DNA from: Limnoglobus roseus
GTDB taxonomy: Bacteria; Planctomycetota; Planctomycetia; Gemmatales; Gemmataceae
NCBI RefSeq assembly: GCF_008254045.1
Contig: NZ_CP042425.1
Span: 6,944,001-7,008,000, forward strand
Direction of reading: 5' to 3'
DNA length: 64,000 bases
Made by a program: the position numbers and the translations under genes. Positions 46,768 to 54,492 of this stretch are shown one piece after another (within the stretch, counting starts at the first letter, position 1; each line of letters begins with the position of its first letter). The notes below the pieces were generated by a model. That model made no database searches, had not been told where the DNA came from, and was given only the letters and a program-made list of their open reading frames with translations.

Positions 46768-47763
46768 CTAGCGGCTACCAAGCGGGGCCGCCTTCGGTGG
46801 CGTGTACACCCACGCCTTTTCCGTCCGGTACCGCCCCTTCGTGCGGCACGATCTCAAGACGGACGCGAAGACGGCCGCCTGGTCGTCAGCCCCGAGCCGG
46901 GCGAACGCCGCCGCGACGCGGTCTTCGAGGACGCGACGAACCGGCTCGGCGGTGGGCGTCGGGCTGTAGGTGTAGACCGGGGCCTTGTGAATTCTCAACC
47001 GCTCGGCCGACTTCGACTCGCCGAACCGTTGATGGGCCGGGGTCAGGAACGCACGATCGAACCACCGCATGGGGAGGGTCGCCGCGAACTCCCCCTCCGT
47101 CGGCAACTGGCCGTCAGCCCTCGCTCGGTTTTCGAAGCCCGAACAGCTGCCGTTCACGCGGTGGAAGAAGTGAAACCGCCCGACGTTCTCGTCCCAGTAC
47201 GGAACCCGCTTCAGATTCCCCAACGCCCGGTACCCCGCGGCCCGAGCGTCGTCGATGTCCTCCAACCAGTCGGCTAAGACGAGCCGGGCGTCGGAGTCCG
47301 ACGGGTTCGCGTCGAGGTGGTCGTGGAAACCCCGCTCCCCCTCAAACCGCAGGGGGAACTGAAGCTCCCGCAAGTCGCGATCGCGGGGCCGGGCGAGGGG
47401 GAACTTCAACGCGACGAGGTCTTCAAGCCCCCTGCGCGTCTCCCGATCGAGGAAGAGTACCCGCGTCGGCAACTCGCCAGCCCCCAGGACGGCTTCGTAC
47501 CACGCCTCGGGTAAGGCGTTGGAGAAGGGGACGGCGTGGGCGCGGATCGGCCCGGCCGACCAACGCTCCTGTCCGAACCGCCACCCCTGGCCGGGGACGC
47601 CGACGCTCTCCCGCAGGGGCCACTTCCGCAGCAACCCGAGCGCCCGATACCCGACCCACCGGGGGTCGTTGCTCGCCGCCAACCGAGAGGCCAGCTCCAA
47701 CCGCGTCGCCCAATCCGAGGGCCTCGCGTCAAGGCGGGCCTGAAACTCGTTCTCCGTCTGCAT
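46768..47763 (-). CDS. TIGR02996 protein with two repeat-companion domains
   Basis: A 331-residue protein. Domain 1 (residues 1-50): NEFQARLDARPSDWATRLELA, DPRWVGYRALGLLRKWPL. Domain 2 (from about 150): FHDHLDANPSDSDARLVLAD, WLEDIDDARAAGYRALGNLK. Each is followed by a shared motif, ALPEAWYEAVL and LPMRWFDRAFL, so the gene is an internal duplication of the two-part unit seen singly in the 46270 gene. The C-terminus is basic. GGAG precedes the start at 47763. The terminator of the preceding gene lies immediately upstream. Confidence 0.8.
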   Translation of the reverse strand: MQTENEFQARLDARPSDWATRLELASRLAASNDPRWVGYRALGLLRKWPLRESVGVPGQGWRFGQERWSAGPIRAHAVPFSNALPEAWYEAVLGAGELPTRVLFLDRETRRGLEDLVALKFPLARPRDRDLRELQFPLRFEGERGFHDHLDANPSDSDARLVLADWLEDIDDARAAGYRALGNLKRVPYWDENVGRFHFFHRVNGSCSGFENRARADGQLPTEGEFAATLPMRWFDRAFLTPAHQRFGESKSAERLRIHKAPVYTYSPTPTAEPVRRVLEDRVAAAFARLGADDQAAVFASVLRSCRTKGRYRTEKAWVYTPPKAAPLGSR

Positions 47764-47780
47764 CGCACACTCCGAAAAAG

Positions 47781-47810
47781 ACCCCCGCCGGCCCATCGAC
47801 CGGGCGGGGT
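47781..47810 (-). terminator. Intrinsic terminator
   Basis: Imperfect GC-rich hairpin followed on the minus strand by GTCTTTTT, between the stop at 47822 and the start at 47763. Confidence 0.7.
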
Positions 47811-47821
47811 GAAACGGCCGC

Positions 47822-48694
47822 TCAGAAGCGGGGACGGCTGGTGGACCGGGGGCGAGACTTCGACCGCGGGGGCGGCGAAGGCGAAGCGGACTTCGTCGCC
47901 ACATCAGCCCCAGGGGCGGCCCGCTCGCCCACGCCCGCGAGGTGGGAAACGATCCAGAGGGAGCGGTCGAAGTTGAGAACTTGCTTCTTGTCGGCCAGGA
48001 GCCGGAGAAGCCACTCCACGTCGCACTTCGCCTCCCGCAGTGCCTGCGACAGCGACGCCGCCAGTGCCCAGCTCTCGTCGCGGTACATCACCCGCGCGAG
48101 GTTCCGCACCGTCGGGGTCATCCACTCCTCGCGGAACCCCTCGATCGGCGCGAAGAGGTTGACCACGCGCGGGATTTCCCGCATCGCGTGCAGACCGGCG
48201 ACCAGCTCCTCGAACCCCCGCTCCTGAAGGGCCGCGGCCTGGACCATCGCCCCGGAGACGACGCAGACGGCGGCGTACTCGGTCGCCGCCCGGCGGTCGG
48301 GGGCCAGGGCGAGGGCGTGGAGGACGGATCGGCCGCAGAAGGCCGCTGTGGAAAAGCACCGCCGGGCGTCGGGGGTCTGGTCCCGCCGGTCAACGACATC
48401 GTCGCAGGCCGCGACCATCGACCCCAATTCCTCGATCGCGTCGGCCACGGCGACGGCGTCCGGGGAGCCGATCAACGCGATGCCGCGGGGCAACTCCTCG
48501 AACAGCGGGAGGCGGTGTGTGACGAGAAGGCGAAGCCGGCGGGCGTAGAAAGTGACGGCGGCCCGCCAGAGGGGATCGGAAAGAGGGACGGAAGCGAGCC
48601 AGTCGCGGATGTCGTCGAGGCCGAGGGGCATCGGGCGGAATCGGAAGCCGGGGTACTTCGGGACGTAGCTGGGGACGAGTCGCAGGAAAGTCAT
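47822..48694 (-). CDS. Helical island protein with diverged ADAL-type C-terminal module
   Basis: A 290-residue protein. Its C-terminal part (EEWMTPTVRNLARVMYRDES, then LAASLSQALREAKCDVEWLL, then LNFDRSLWIVSHLAG) matches the order SWLTPT...LPILADALEDAGC...CWVLDLVLG of the Gemmata-type family at 36732, 39847 and 57972, with more changes. The N-terminal 150 residues are different (RDWLASVPLSDPLWRAAVTF). The last 25 residues are Ser/Pro/Arg-rich. GGAGA precedes the start. Function unknown. Confidence 0.7.
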   Translation of the reverse strand: MTFLRLVPSYVPKYPGFRFRPMPLGLDDIRDWLASVPLSDPLWRAAVTFYARRLRLLVTHRLPLFEELPRGIALIGSPDAVAVADAIEELGSMVAACDDVVDRRDQTPDARRCFSTAAFCGRSVLHALALAPDRRAATEYAAVCVVSGAMVQAAALQERGFEELVAGLHAMREIPRVVNLFAPIEGFREEWMTPTVRNLARVMYRDESWALAASLSQALREAKCDVEWLLRLLADKKQVLNFDRSLWIVSHLAGVGERAAPGADVATKSASPSPPPRSKSRPRSTSRPRF

Positions 48695-48744
48695 CAGAAG
48701 GTCTCCGGTCGGGTTGGGAAGTTAAGGTCGATGAAGTCCGGGGG

Positions 48745-49671
48745 CTATTTCGAACGCCGTTTCCGGCCTCGCTCGGCGGGGGCCGTCTCCGGCGGGTCCT
48801 CCTCTTGCTCGTCGAGGTACGGGTTCTCGACCGGGTTCCCGGCGGCGTCGAAGTAGAGGTCCTCGTCCTGCCCCTGGAGCTTCGCGAGAACCCAAGAAAC
48901 CCTGAGCAGGGGCCACGCTGAGGCGTCTCGGAGGAGTCGCAGCAGCCACGGCTCCGAGCAGCCGGCAGCTTCGAGGGCGCGGGCGAGTTGGGGGTAGTAG
49001 AACCACTCGTCGGACGCGACAATTTTCGCCGCCCACGCCCTCGCCTCGGCGGAGGCCCACGCCTCGCGCCACCCGCGGATCGGGACGCAAATTCGGCAGA
49101 CGCGGAGGTAGTCCATCCGCGCCCGCTCGGCGAGTGTCAAGGCACTGCCGACCTCGCCCCGCTCGACGAGGAGCCGGCGCACCGCCTCGATCGCCCCGAG
49201 CGTCACCCCCGAGGCCCATCCCGCGGCGGTCCCCCGCATGTACTTCCGCAGGGTCAGGGCGGTGTGACTGGCGACCTCTCGGGCGACGGCCGCCGCGGTG
49301 CCCTCGGCGTACACCGGCATCGCCTGCGGCCCGCCTGGGGGGTCATAGAGCAAATCCGCGTCCTCCCCGTCCTCACCCTCGCCGTCGAACATCTCCGCGA
49401 AGTCGGTGGTCATCCGAACCTCGTCGATCTCGTCGCGGTCGCCCCCGCGGGCGGCGCGGATCAGTCGGCGGGCCGAGTCGTCGCCGGGGTAGGCGGCTTC
49501 GAAGACGGGCAGCAGGCGGCGGGCGTGCAGGAGCTGCTCGCCGAACCACTGGCCGTCGGAGAGCCGGCGGCGGAGGTGCCACTCCTCAACGGCGTCCACG
49601 GTGTAGTCGGCGGGGCCTCGAACCGGCTCCAAGTAGTCCGGAGCGAGTGCAAAGGCGGGGGGCGGGGCCAT
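48745..49671 (-). CDS. Helical island protein, first gene of the leftward block
   Basis: A 308-residue protein. The C-terminal module (REAWASAEARAWAAKIVASD, then YYPQLARALEAAGCSEPWLL, then LLRVSWVLAKLQG) is again a diverged version of the ADALEDAGC module, and closest to the 47822 protein. An acidic stretch (EMFDGEGEDGEDADL) lies in the middle; the tail ends in basic RGRKRRSK. GGAGG precedes the start. A predicted promoter 95 bases upstream drives it and probably the downstream genes. Confidence 0.7.
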   Translation of the reverse strand: MAPPPAFALAPDYLEPVRGPADYTVDAVEEWHLRRRLSDGQWFGEQLLHARRLLPVFEAAYPGDDSARRLIRAARGGDRDEIDEVRMTTDFAEMFDGEGEDGEDADLLYDPPGGPQAMPVYAEGTAAAVAREVASHTALTLRKYMRGTAAGWASGVTLGAIEAVRRLLVERGEVGSALTLAERARMDYLRVCRICVPIRGWREAWASAEARAWAAKIVASDEWFYYPQLARALEAAGCSEPWLLRLLRDASAWPLLRVSWVLAKLQGQDEDLYFDAAGNPVENPYLDEQEEDPPETAPAERGRKRRSK

Positions 49672-49765
49672 CGAAGCCTCCGAGCGGGTAAGGGGCCGCG
49701 GGACAGACGCAGTGCCGCGGGGTCAAAGGATCATACGCTGAGGAAAGTCATGTTACAAGAAAAGA

Positions 49766-49793
49766 ATTCTAAAAATTGTATTAAGACTATCAA
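49766..49793 (-). promoter_or_regulatory. Predicted leftward promoter in AT-rich spacer
   Basis: On the minus strand: TTGATA, 16 bases, TAGAAT. The surroundings (49740-49800) are strikingly AT-rich inside a GC-rich genome. Confidence 0.65.
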
Positions 49794-50580
49794 AAAATGT
49801 TTCTTGTCACTTTCCGACCGATGGGCGATGTCGGGTGGTATGGACCACAAAACGAGGTAGATGAGAGGGGGAGATGCCCCTTCGAACGTGAGCAAGCCTT
49901 AGACGGTCAAGAAGAGTCTTCTAGATCTCAAAAGGTGCCGAAGACGAGGGGCGACGTGATCGCTGGCGAAGGGGTCAAAAAATACTTTTGCGGTGTAAAC
50001 CGCGGCGCGGACGGCGGTTGAGGAGACGGGGCATAATTCCGCGAAAATAGATGTCCTCTTTTTCGGGTTTGGACTGGACTACTATATGGGTAAAAGTTTT
50101 CGATGAGTCCTCGGCATACGCCTCAGTTGCAGATGAGTAGCCGTCTAGACCTCGTCGGCGTACTAGGCGACGCTGCTTCAGATTCGACTTCTTCTTCATC
50201 TCATACGCCGACTTCGTCGTCGCTGAAAAGTAGAGCGACAGCTCTAGGCTCACCCCACAGCACGGGAATTCGCCTCTTAGACTAAGTCTTCAGCTTCTTC
50301 TCCTCTTCGACTTCGTCTCAGACGGCTTCGCCGACTGTGATCGAGTCTGCGACGGTGATTCTGTGGGAGTGGTTATGGCTATCGCCTTCAGATAAGAGCT
50401 AGCCTCAGACCCCTCTTAGACTTCATCTCTAACGCGCGCACGCGAGGGGGACACCCCCGAAGACACCTCCTCGGGAATTCCCAGTTCCCGCTCAGACGCC
50501 GACGCCTTCGCCGACCAGGACCCCGCTCGGGCCGCTTCTCTCACTTCGACCCCGACGGCGAAGGCGTCCGCGTCTAATCT
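49794..50580. other. Non-coding divergent spacer between the two gene blocks
   Basis: No supported gene. One exact CTGTGGGAGTGG repeat (50361-50372) and several GACGCC/CTTCGAC-type low-complexity stretches are present. This interval and the hairpin cluster that follows separate the leftward and rightward transcription units. Confidence 0.55.
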
Positions 50581-50590
50581 CCCGCAAAAA

Positions 50591-50745
50591 CGGAGAGGCC
50601 GCTACCCCCGGCGCTCCGGCCCTGCTGCCGCTGAAGTTCCCCCACTTCGGGGCAGCAGGGCACTTCTTTGCCCCGTAGGCGACGCCGCGAATCCCCCGCG
50701 GCCGTCGGAGTTCCCCCGCTCCGCCCTCGCCTACGGGGCCTTTTT
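50591..50745 (+). ncRNA. Candidate structured RNA with four C-rich hairpin loops
   Basis: Four successive hairpins: CGGAG/CTCCG with inner GCC/GGC (50591-50618); an 11-bp stem GCCCTGCTGCC with inner GAAGT/ACTTC (50619-50661); and, inside a 13-bp closing stem (50670-50682 with 50727-50739), GCCGCG/CGCGGC (50684-50702) and CGGAG/CTCCG (50706-50723). Each loop contains a CCCC or CCCCC core (ACCCCC, TTCCCCC, AATCCCC, TTCCCCC). The closing stem is followed by CTTTTTCG, a terminator tail for the plus strand. It is a terminator-ended non-coding RNA candidate or a complex leader of the rightward block; no promoter was assigned. Confidence 0.5.
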
Positions 50746-50840
50746 CGTCGTCCCAGAGGCCGTCGCCACCGATCGCGAGCAGCCCATCGGCAGCCCAGCC
50801 CACAGACCGTGAATTCCCAGACCCCTACCGAGGCCCTTCT

Positions 50841-51113
50841 TTGACCGAATCTCCAGCCGAACTCGCCGCCCCGCCCGAAGCCGAGCCGAAGGTGACGCGG
50901 GTCATCGACGGCGTTGTCCTTCACGACCCCGAGCCGTGGGCGATCGCCGTCTTCGAGGAGTTGCTGAATGAGATGCGGGAGCGACGGCGAACCATTTACC
51001 TCATGCCCCCGGTGAAGATCGTCGCCGCCCTCACCGCCGCCGGTTATCGACCCGTCGAAGGCACGAGGTGGTGGGAACCGCCGCCGCCGATCGAGCCGTC
51101 GCCCGCCGCCTGA
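50841..51113 (+). CDS. Small unknown protein, first of the rightward block
   Basis: A 90-residue protein with TTG start. The core is VTRVIDGVVLHDPEPWAIAV then FEELLNEMRERRRTIYLMPP, and it ends in Pro-rich PPPPIEPSPAA. No family recognised. Located after the structured RNA and 44 bases before the frameshifted pair. Weak GAGG upstream. In phage tail modules a small gene often precedes the chaperone pair, but nothing in the sequence proves such a role here. Confidence 0.5.
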   Translation: MTESPAELAAPPEAEPKVTRVIDGVVLHDPEPWAIAVFEELLNEMRERRRTIYLMPPVKIVAALTAAGYRPVEGTRWWEPPPPIEPSPAA

Positions 51114-51157
51114 GCCGCTTCTACCGACCCTTTCCCCCTCACCTCGAAAGACTCTGC

Positions 51158-51451
51158 ATGTTCGCCGCGAAAGACCGCCTCATCTATGCCGACGTGTCTG
51201 GTAAAAGCCTCGACCCCCTCGTCGTCCGCCGGAAGCTGATGCTGGCGACGAAGGGCGAACTGAACGCCCTCCTCGATCAAGCCGCCGGCTCCGACCCGCT
51301 CCCCGCCCTCGCCGCCGAGGAGGCCCTCGCTGGGGCCGCGCGGACCGCGTTCGACTTCCCCGCTTTCACCCCCGACGGCGGCGGCGCGACCGACCTCGAC
51401 TGCCTCGAAGAACTGAACCGCTTCGTGGAGTGGGTCGAAAAAAAACTCTGA
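51158..51451 (+). CDS. Tail-assembly-chaperone-like protein, zero-frame product
   Basis: A 97-residue protein, MFAAKDRLIYADVSGKSLDP onward, ending EWVEKKL. Its last codons are GAA AAA AAA CTC TGA, a run of eight As, directly followed by a stem-loop, so part of the ribosomes should shift to the -1 frame and make a 187-residue fusion. This arrangement is the signature of the gpG/gpGT tail assembly chaperones of siphoviruses. Sequence similarity to known chaperones could not be judged. Start is the ATG at 51158; a longer frame begins with an unlikely leader. Confidence 0.65.
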   Translation: MFAAKDRLIYADVSGKSLDPLVVRRKLMLATKGELNALLDQAAGSDPLPALAAEEALAGAARTAFDFPAFTPDGGGATDLDCLEELNRFVEWVEKKL

Positions 51452-51720
51452 GCGGCGAGGTCCTCTCCGACTTCGCCGCTGCCTACGGCGCTCCCGCCGC
51501 CCTCGACTACGACACCTTCGTGCAGCTCTACCTCAACATCCCCCGTCGCAACTCCCGGACGGCGCTTCTGTTCTCCGACGCCGTAAGTGTGGCGGTGGGG
51601 ACGACCCAGAAGCCGGCCGACTGGGTGTATGACTCCAGCGAAACCCCTGAGCAGGCGGAAAAGTGGATCGACGATCACAACACGGCCCAAATCCTCTCGC
51701 GAATGAACGCTCCTGGCTGA
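51430..51720 (+). CDS. -1 frame extension of the chaperone-like gene
   Basis: An open frame that overlaps the end of the preceding gene. Through a -1 shift at the A-run its residues follow on as TLSGEVLSDFAAAYGAPAAL, then DYDTFVQLYLNIP, to a TGA at 51718-51720, adding 91 residues. Reading from the GTG at 51430 would give 96 residues alone, but no ribosome-binding site is present and the frameshift gives a better explanation. The extension has helical amphipathic segments, e.g. ETPEQAEKWIDDHNT. Confidence 0.62.
   Translation: MGRKKTLSGEVLSDFAAAYGAPAALDYDTFVQLYLNIPRRNSRTALLFSDAVSVAVGTTQKPADWVYDSSETPEQAEKWIDDHNTAQILSRMNAPG
51438..51480 (+). promoter_or_regulatory. Programmed -1 ribosomal frameshift signal
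   Basis: Eight As (51438-51445) give the slippery A-AAA-AAA in the zero frame. After a five-base spacer an eight-bp GC-rich stem (AGCGGCGA at 51451-51458 pairs with TCGCCGCT at 51473-51480) closes a 14-base loop. The zero frame stops at TGA immediately after. Geometry matches known -1 signals. Confidence 0.75.
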
Positions 51721-52469
51721 CGCCGCGGGTCACGTCCGCGCGTCTCCGCCGTCCCGTCTTCCCGGCCCCGAGGGCGACGCCGACGCTGCCCCGACCGGGG
51801 CCGCCCGAGCGTTCCCCGACGCCGCCCGCTCCCCGGCGCGGGCGGGGGCTGACGCGAACGGACGTGACCCCGGTTCGGCTCCGCGCGACGAGGTTCCCGG
51901 CGGCGGCGACCGCGATGCGCCCTCTGCTGCGAATGTCCGCGGCGGTGTCGCCATCACCGCCCCCGCTGCGACCGCCCGCGGCGACCGCCCCGCCGCCTTC
52001 GCCCCCGCGGCCGAGGGCGATGAAGACGACACCGGCGGCCCCGCCACCGGCGGCGCGGTTGAAGGTCGGCGGCGTGTCGGTGAAGCCGGTGAGTCTACCC
52101 CCCCGAGGTTCTGCCGCTCGCGACCCCGCCGATCCGCTTCCGCCGACGGCGTCGCAGCCCAGCCCCCGAGCCGAGTTGTTCCGGCCGCCCCTGTCCCTGT
52201 TCCCTCGCCCGATCCGCAGCTTCGCCGGGCCGCGGGCGGAGGTGACGAAGGCCCGCCTCCGCGACGCCGCGGTCGCCCCGCCCGAGAGTCTGACCCGGCG
52301 GGGCGAGCGGCGGTCGGGAGACGGAGGCGGGACCTCGGCTGCGTCGATCCGGCAATGGTCCCCAGCCCCCTCTCAGGAGCCGCCCCCGCCGAAGGCGAAG
52401 ACGCCGCCTGTGCTGCCGAACGCGGCCCGGCCGACGATCCGCCCGCGGCTGCGGCTGTCTCAGATCTAA
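51721..52469 (+). CDS. Pro/Ala-rich low-complexity coding region, frame ambiguous
   Basis: Two plus-strand frames stay open. One runs from 51663 to TAA at 52467-52469 and is Pro/Arg/Ala-rich; the other lacks a normal start but continues into the gene at 52508 and has the G-first codon rhythm of a coding frame (Ala/Gly/Asp/Glu). The first overlaps the preceding gene by 58 bases. I cannot decide which is translated, or whether the second is an N-terminal extension started from CTG. A tape-measure-like protein would sit here in a tail module, but the length is far too short. Confidence 0.35.
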
Positions 52470-52507
52470 CCCCTTCTCCCCTACCACCCCCACCTCGGAA
52501 TTCGCGA

Positions 52508-53578
52508 GTGATTCTGACTTATAATAACGTTGTTTTGGATGTCCTTACGAATGAGGTCCGGCGGGAATTGGTGTATACAGAGGACGGTTTGTCGCCGGTG
52601 ATGATCCGCTGGACGCTGTCGGTCACGGGCTACCTCAATTCCGCGAAGGTCAACTACAGCCAGGACCCGTCGCCCGAGGTCACGGTGCCCGCGGTGACGG
52701 CCTGGGGACAGCCGATCCCGTCGTCGCCGGGGTCGCTGGGCCAGCAGTCGCTCGCCAACCTCGTCCCGCCCAGCGGCGCGAACCGGCTCCGGCCCGCGGT
52801 GGTGCCGCTGAAGTCGCCGCAGCAGCAGGTGACGGACGTGATCACGACGGACCACTGGGTGACGAAGGCCCTGCTGACGCCGCGGAAGTTGCTCCAGTTC
52901 GGCGACTATAACGCGGCTTCGCCCGCCGAGCCTCGACTGATGCTGTCCCAGCCGCCCGACGGGGAGGTCTGCGACGTAGGCGGGGGGCCGCTGCCGATCG
53001 CCTGCGACGCGCGATCGATCATCGGCTCACCGTCCACGATCGTCGTCGAATTTTCGATCCAGACGTTCACCAAGTTCGAACCCTATTCGGCGTCCGTGGC
53101 CGATTCGCTGGTCCTCTCCAATGAGTACCAGATGACCCACACCTGCGACGAGGAGTACTCGACGATCCGCGACGTGGTGGGCCGTATCACGTTCCGCAGC
53201 GACGCCGTCGAGCGGCTGAAGTTGAGTCCCGATTCGCTCCGCAGCGGGGTCTTCCTCCCTATCCCCGAGGGGTATCGCCGCACCTCGATTCAAGTCGTCG
53301 CGCGGTCGGACGGGCGGACCCTGGAATACTCCTGGCGGGACGTTCAGCAGCACACCAACGTCGTCGACTACGGCATCGGCATCGCGCACATCGAGTGCGA
53401 GATCACCGAGGCGATGGTGAAGGACAAGACGTTCGACGAGAACTTCGTCTCGACGTGGCGGTCGATCTACGACCTGCGCACCGCCCGCAACTTTGCGGAG
53501 CAGAAGAAGGACCCGAAGGACGCCGACCCCGGCCTCTTCCTGAAGGCATTTCCCCCCGCCCCCAACGGCAAACCTTAA
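52508..53578 (+). CDS. Tail-module protein of unknown function, 356 residues
   Basis: Start taken at GTG 52508 (VILTYNNVVLDVLTNEVRREL), where the globular part begins; an ATG at 52355 gives a Pro/Ala leader. The protein is beta-rich with YTEDGLSPVMIRWTLSVTGYL and a C-terminal TWRSIYDLRTARNFAEQKKD. It follows the chaperone-like pair and starts a run of closely spaced plus-strand genes (8- and 3-base gaps downstream), so it is likely structural. I recognise no baseplate or portal motif. Codon use is the same as the neighbours. Confidence 0.6.
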   Translation: MILTYNNVVLDVLTNEVRRELVYTEDGLSPVMIRWTLSVTGYLNSAKVNYSQDPSPEVTVPAVTAWGQPIPSSPGSLGQQSLANLVPPSGANRLRPAVVPLKSPQQQVTDVITTDHWVTKALLTPRKLLQFGDYNAASPAEPRLMLSQPPDGEVCDVGGGPLPIACDARSIIGSPSTIVVEFSIQTFTKFEPYSASVADSLVLSNEYQMTHTCDEEYSTIRDVVGRITFRSDAVERLKLSPDSLRSGVFLPIPEGYRRTSIQVVARSDGRTLEYSWRDVQQHTNVVDYGIGIAHIECEITEAMVKDKTFDENFVSTWRSIYDLRTARNFAEQKKDPKDADPGLFLKAFPPAPNGKP

Positions 53579-53586
53579 GAGGCGAC

Positions 53587-54489
53587 ATGGTAGCTCCCTT
53601 AGTCCGCGGCCTCGGCTGGCTCGCCGCCCGAGCCGGGGCCGGCAAAGTCAAAGATCATGCGTTCCGGTGGGCAATCAACAAAGGCATCAAACTCGGCGGT
53701 GGAGGTGGTATGGGCGTGTTCAACTGGTTCACGGACAAGGGCGTTGATTGGGTCAACGTCGCCGCGAACATTTCGGAGGGGATGATCCCGAGTGTGGAGA
53801 CCAAAGCCTATTGCGTCGTCCACGGGATGCCGCATAGCACTCGCAAGGACCTCCACAAGTTCGCGCTGTCGCTGTTGTTCTCGATGGTGAAGAGACGGCG
53901 AAAGCAGGGGGCTGGGGCGGCCCTGCCGCCCGCGGCGGTGTTGATCGCCCGCTTCGACATGGTCCGCAAAATTGTCCACGTGGAAGTCAGCTACCGGACG
54001 AGCGCTCTCGGGAACCTCATCAACGCGGGAGCCGGAGTAGTTCTCGACCCCTTCGACTTCGAGATCGCCAACGACGACACCGTGAACGACTCCCTCGTCT
54101 GTATCAACGGCACTGAAGATAAGTACATCGGTGACGCCTTCACGCACCAAAACTGGCTCGAACGCCGATTCCTCGGAGGGGTACCCAAGCTCCCCGGCGA
54201 GGGGAAGATCCTCCTCACCGACGACCCGAAGACGGTGAACCCGGCCCCGCCGGGCGACTTGGTCTCCCGCGGCCTCCTCGAATTCGTCGTCTTCGAATCA
54301 ATTCGCAATCCGCCGTCGCTCATCAACCACGCCGAGCTGATCGAGAACGACCCCCGAAACAAGGTTCCCGGCGCGGTCGGAGCCTACACGCCCGCGAAAG
54401 ACTTGAAGACGCCCCGAGACAACGCCCCCGTCCCTGTCTGGGAAAAATTTTGGGCCGCGAAGAACGTCACTCCCCCGAAAGGTATGTAG
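53587..54489 (+). CDS. Uncharacterised protein with N-terminal hydrophobic segment
   Basis: A 300-residue protein. The first 60 residues include a Gly-rich turn (GIKLGGGGGMGVFNWFTD) next to a hydrophobic amphipathic region. The core (SVETKAYCVVHGMPHSTRKD, ALPPAAVLIARFDMVRKIVH) looks mixed alpha/beta. It begins eight bases after the previous stop, with AGAGG upstream, and ends three bases before the next start, so it belongs to the rightward operon. No family recognised. Confidence 0.65.
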   Translation: MVAPLVRGLGWLAARAGAGKVKDHAFRWAINKGIKLGGGGGMGVFNWFTDKGVDWVNVAANISEGMIPSVETKAYCVVHGMPHSTRKDLHKFALSLLFSMVKRRRKQGAGAALPPAAVLIARFDMVRKIVHVEVSYRTSALGNLINAGAGVVLDPFDFEIANDDTVNDSLVCINGTEDKYIGDAFTHQNWLERRFLGGVPKLPGEGKILLTDDPKTVNPAPPGDLVSRGLLEFVVFESIRNPPSLINHAELIENDPRNKVPGAVGAYTPAKDLKTPRDNAPVPVWEKFWAAKNVTPPKGM

Positions 54490-54492
54490 CCG

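Noticed and set aside
46626-48227. 533-residue plus-strand frame across the TIGR02996 genes
   Set aside because: Arg/Pro/Ser-rich shadow of genes with good ribosome-binding sites and recognised domains.
49797-50253. Short frames in the divergent spacer
   Set aside because: No ribosome-binding sites, no conserved motifs, and the region holds promoter-like AT-rich DNA.
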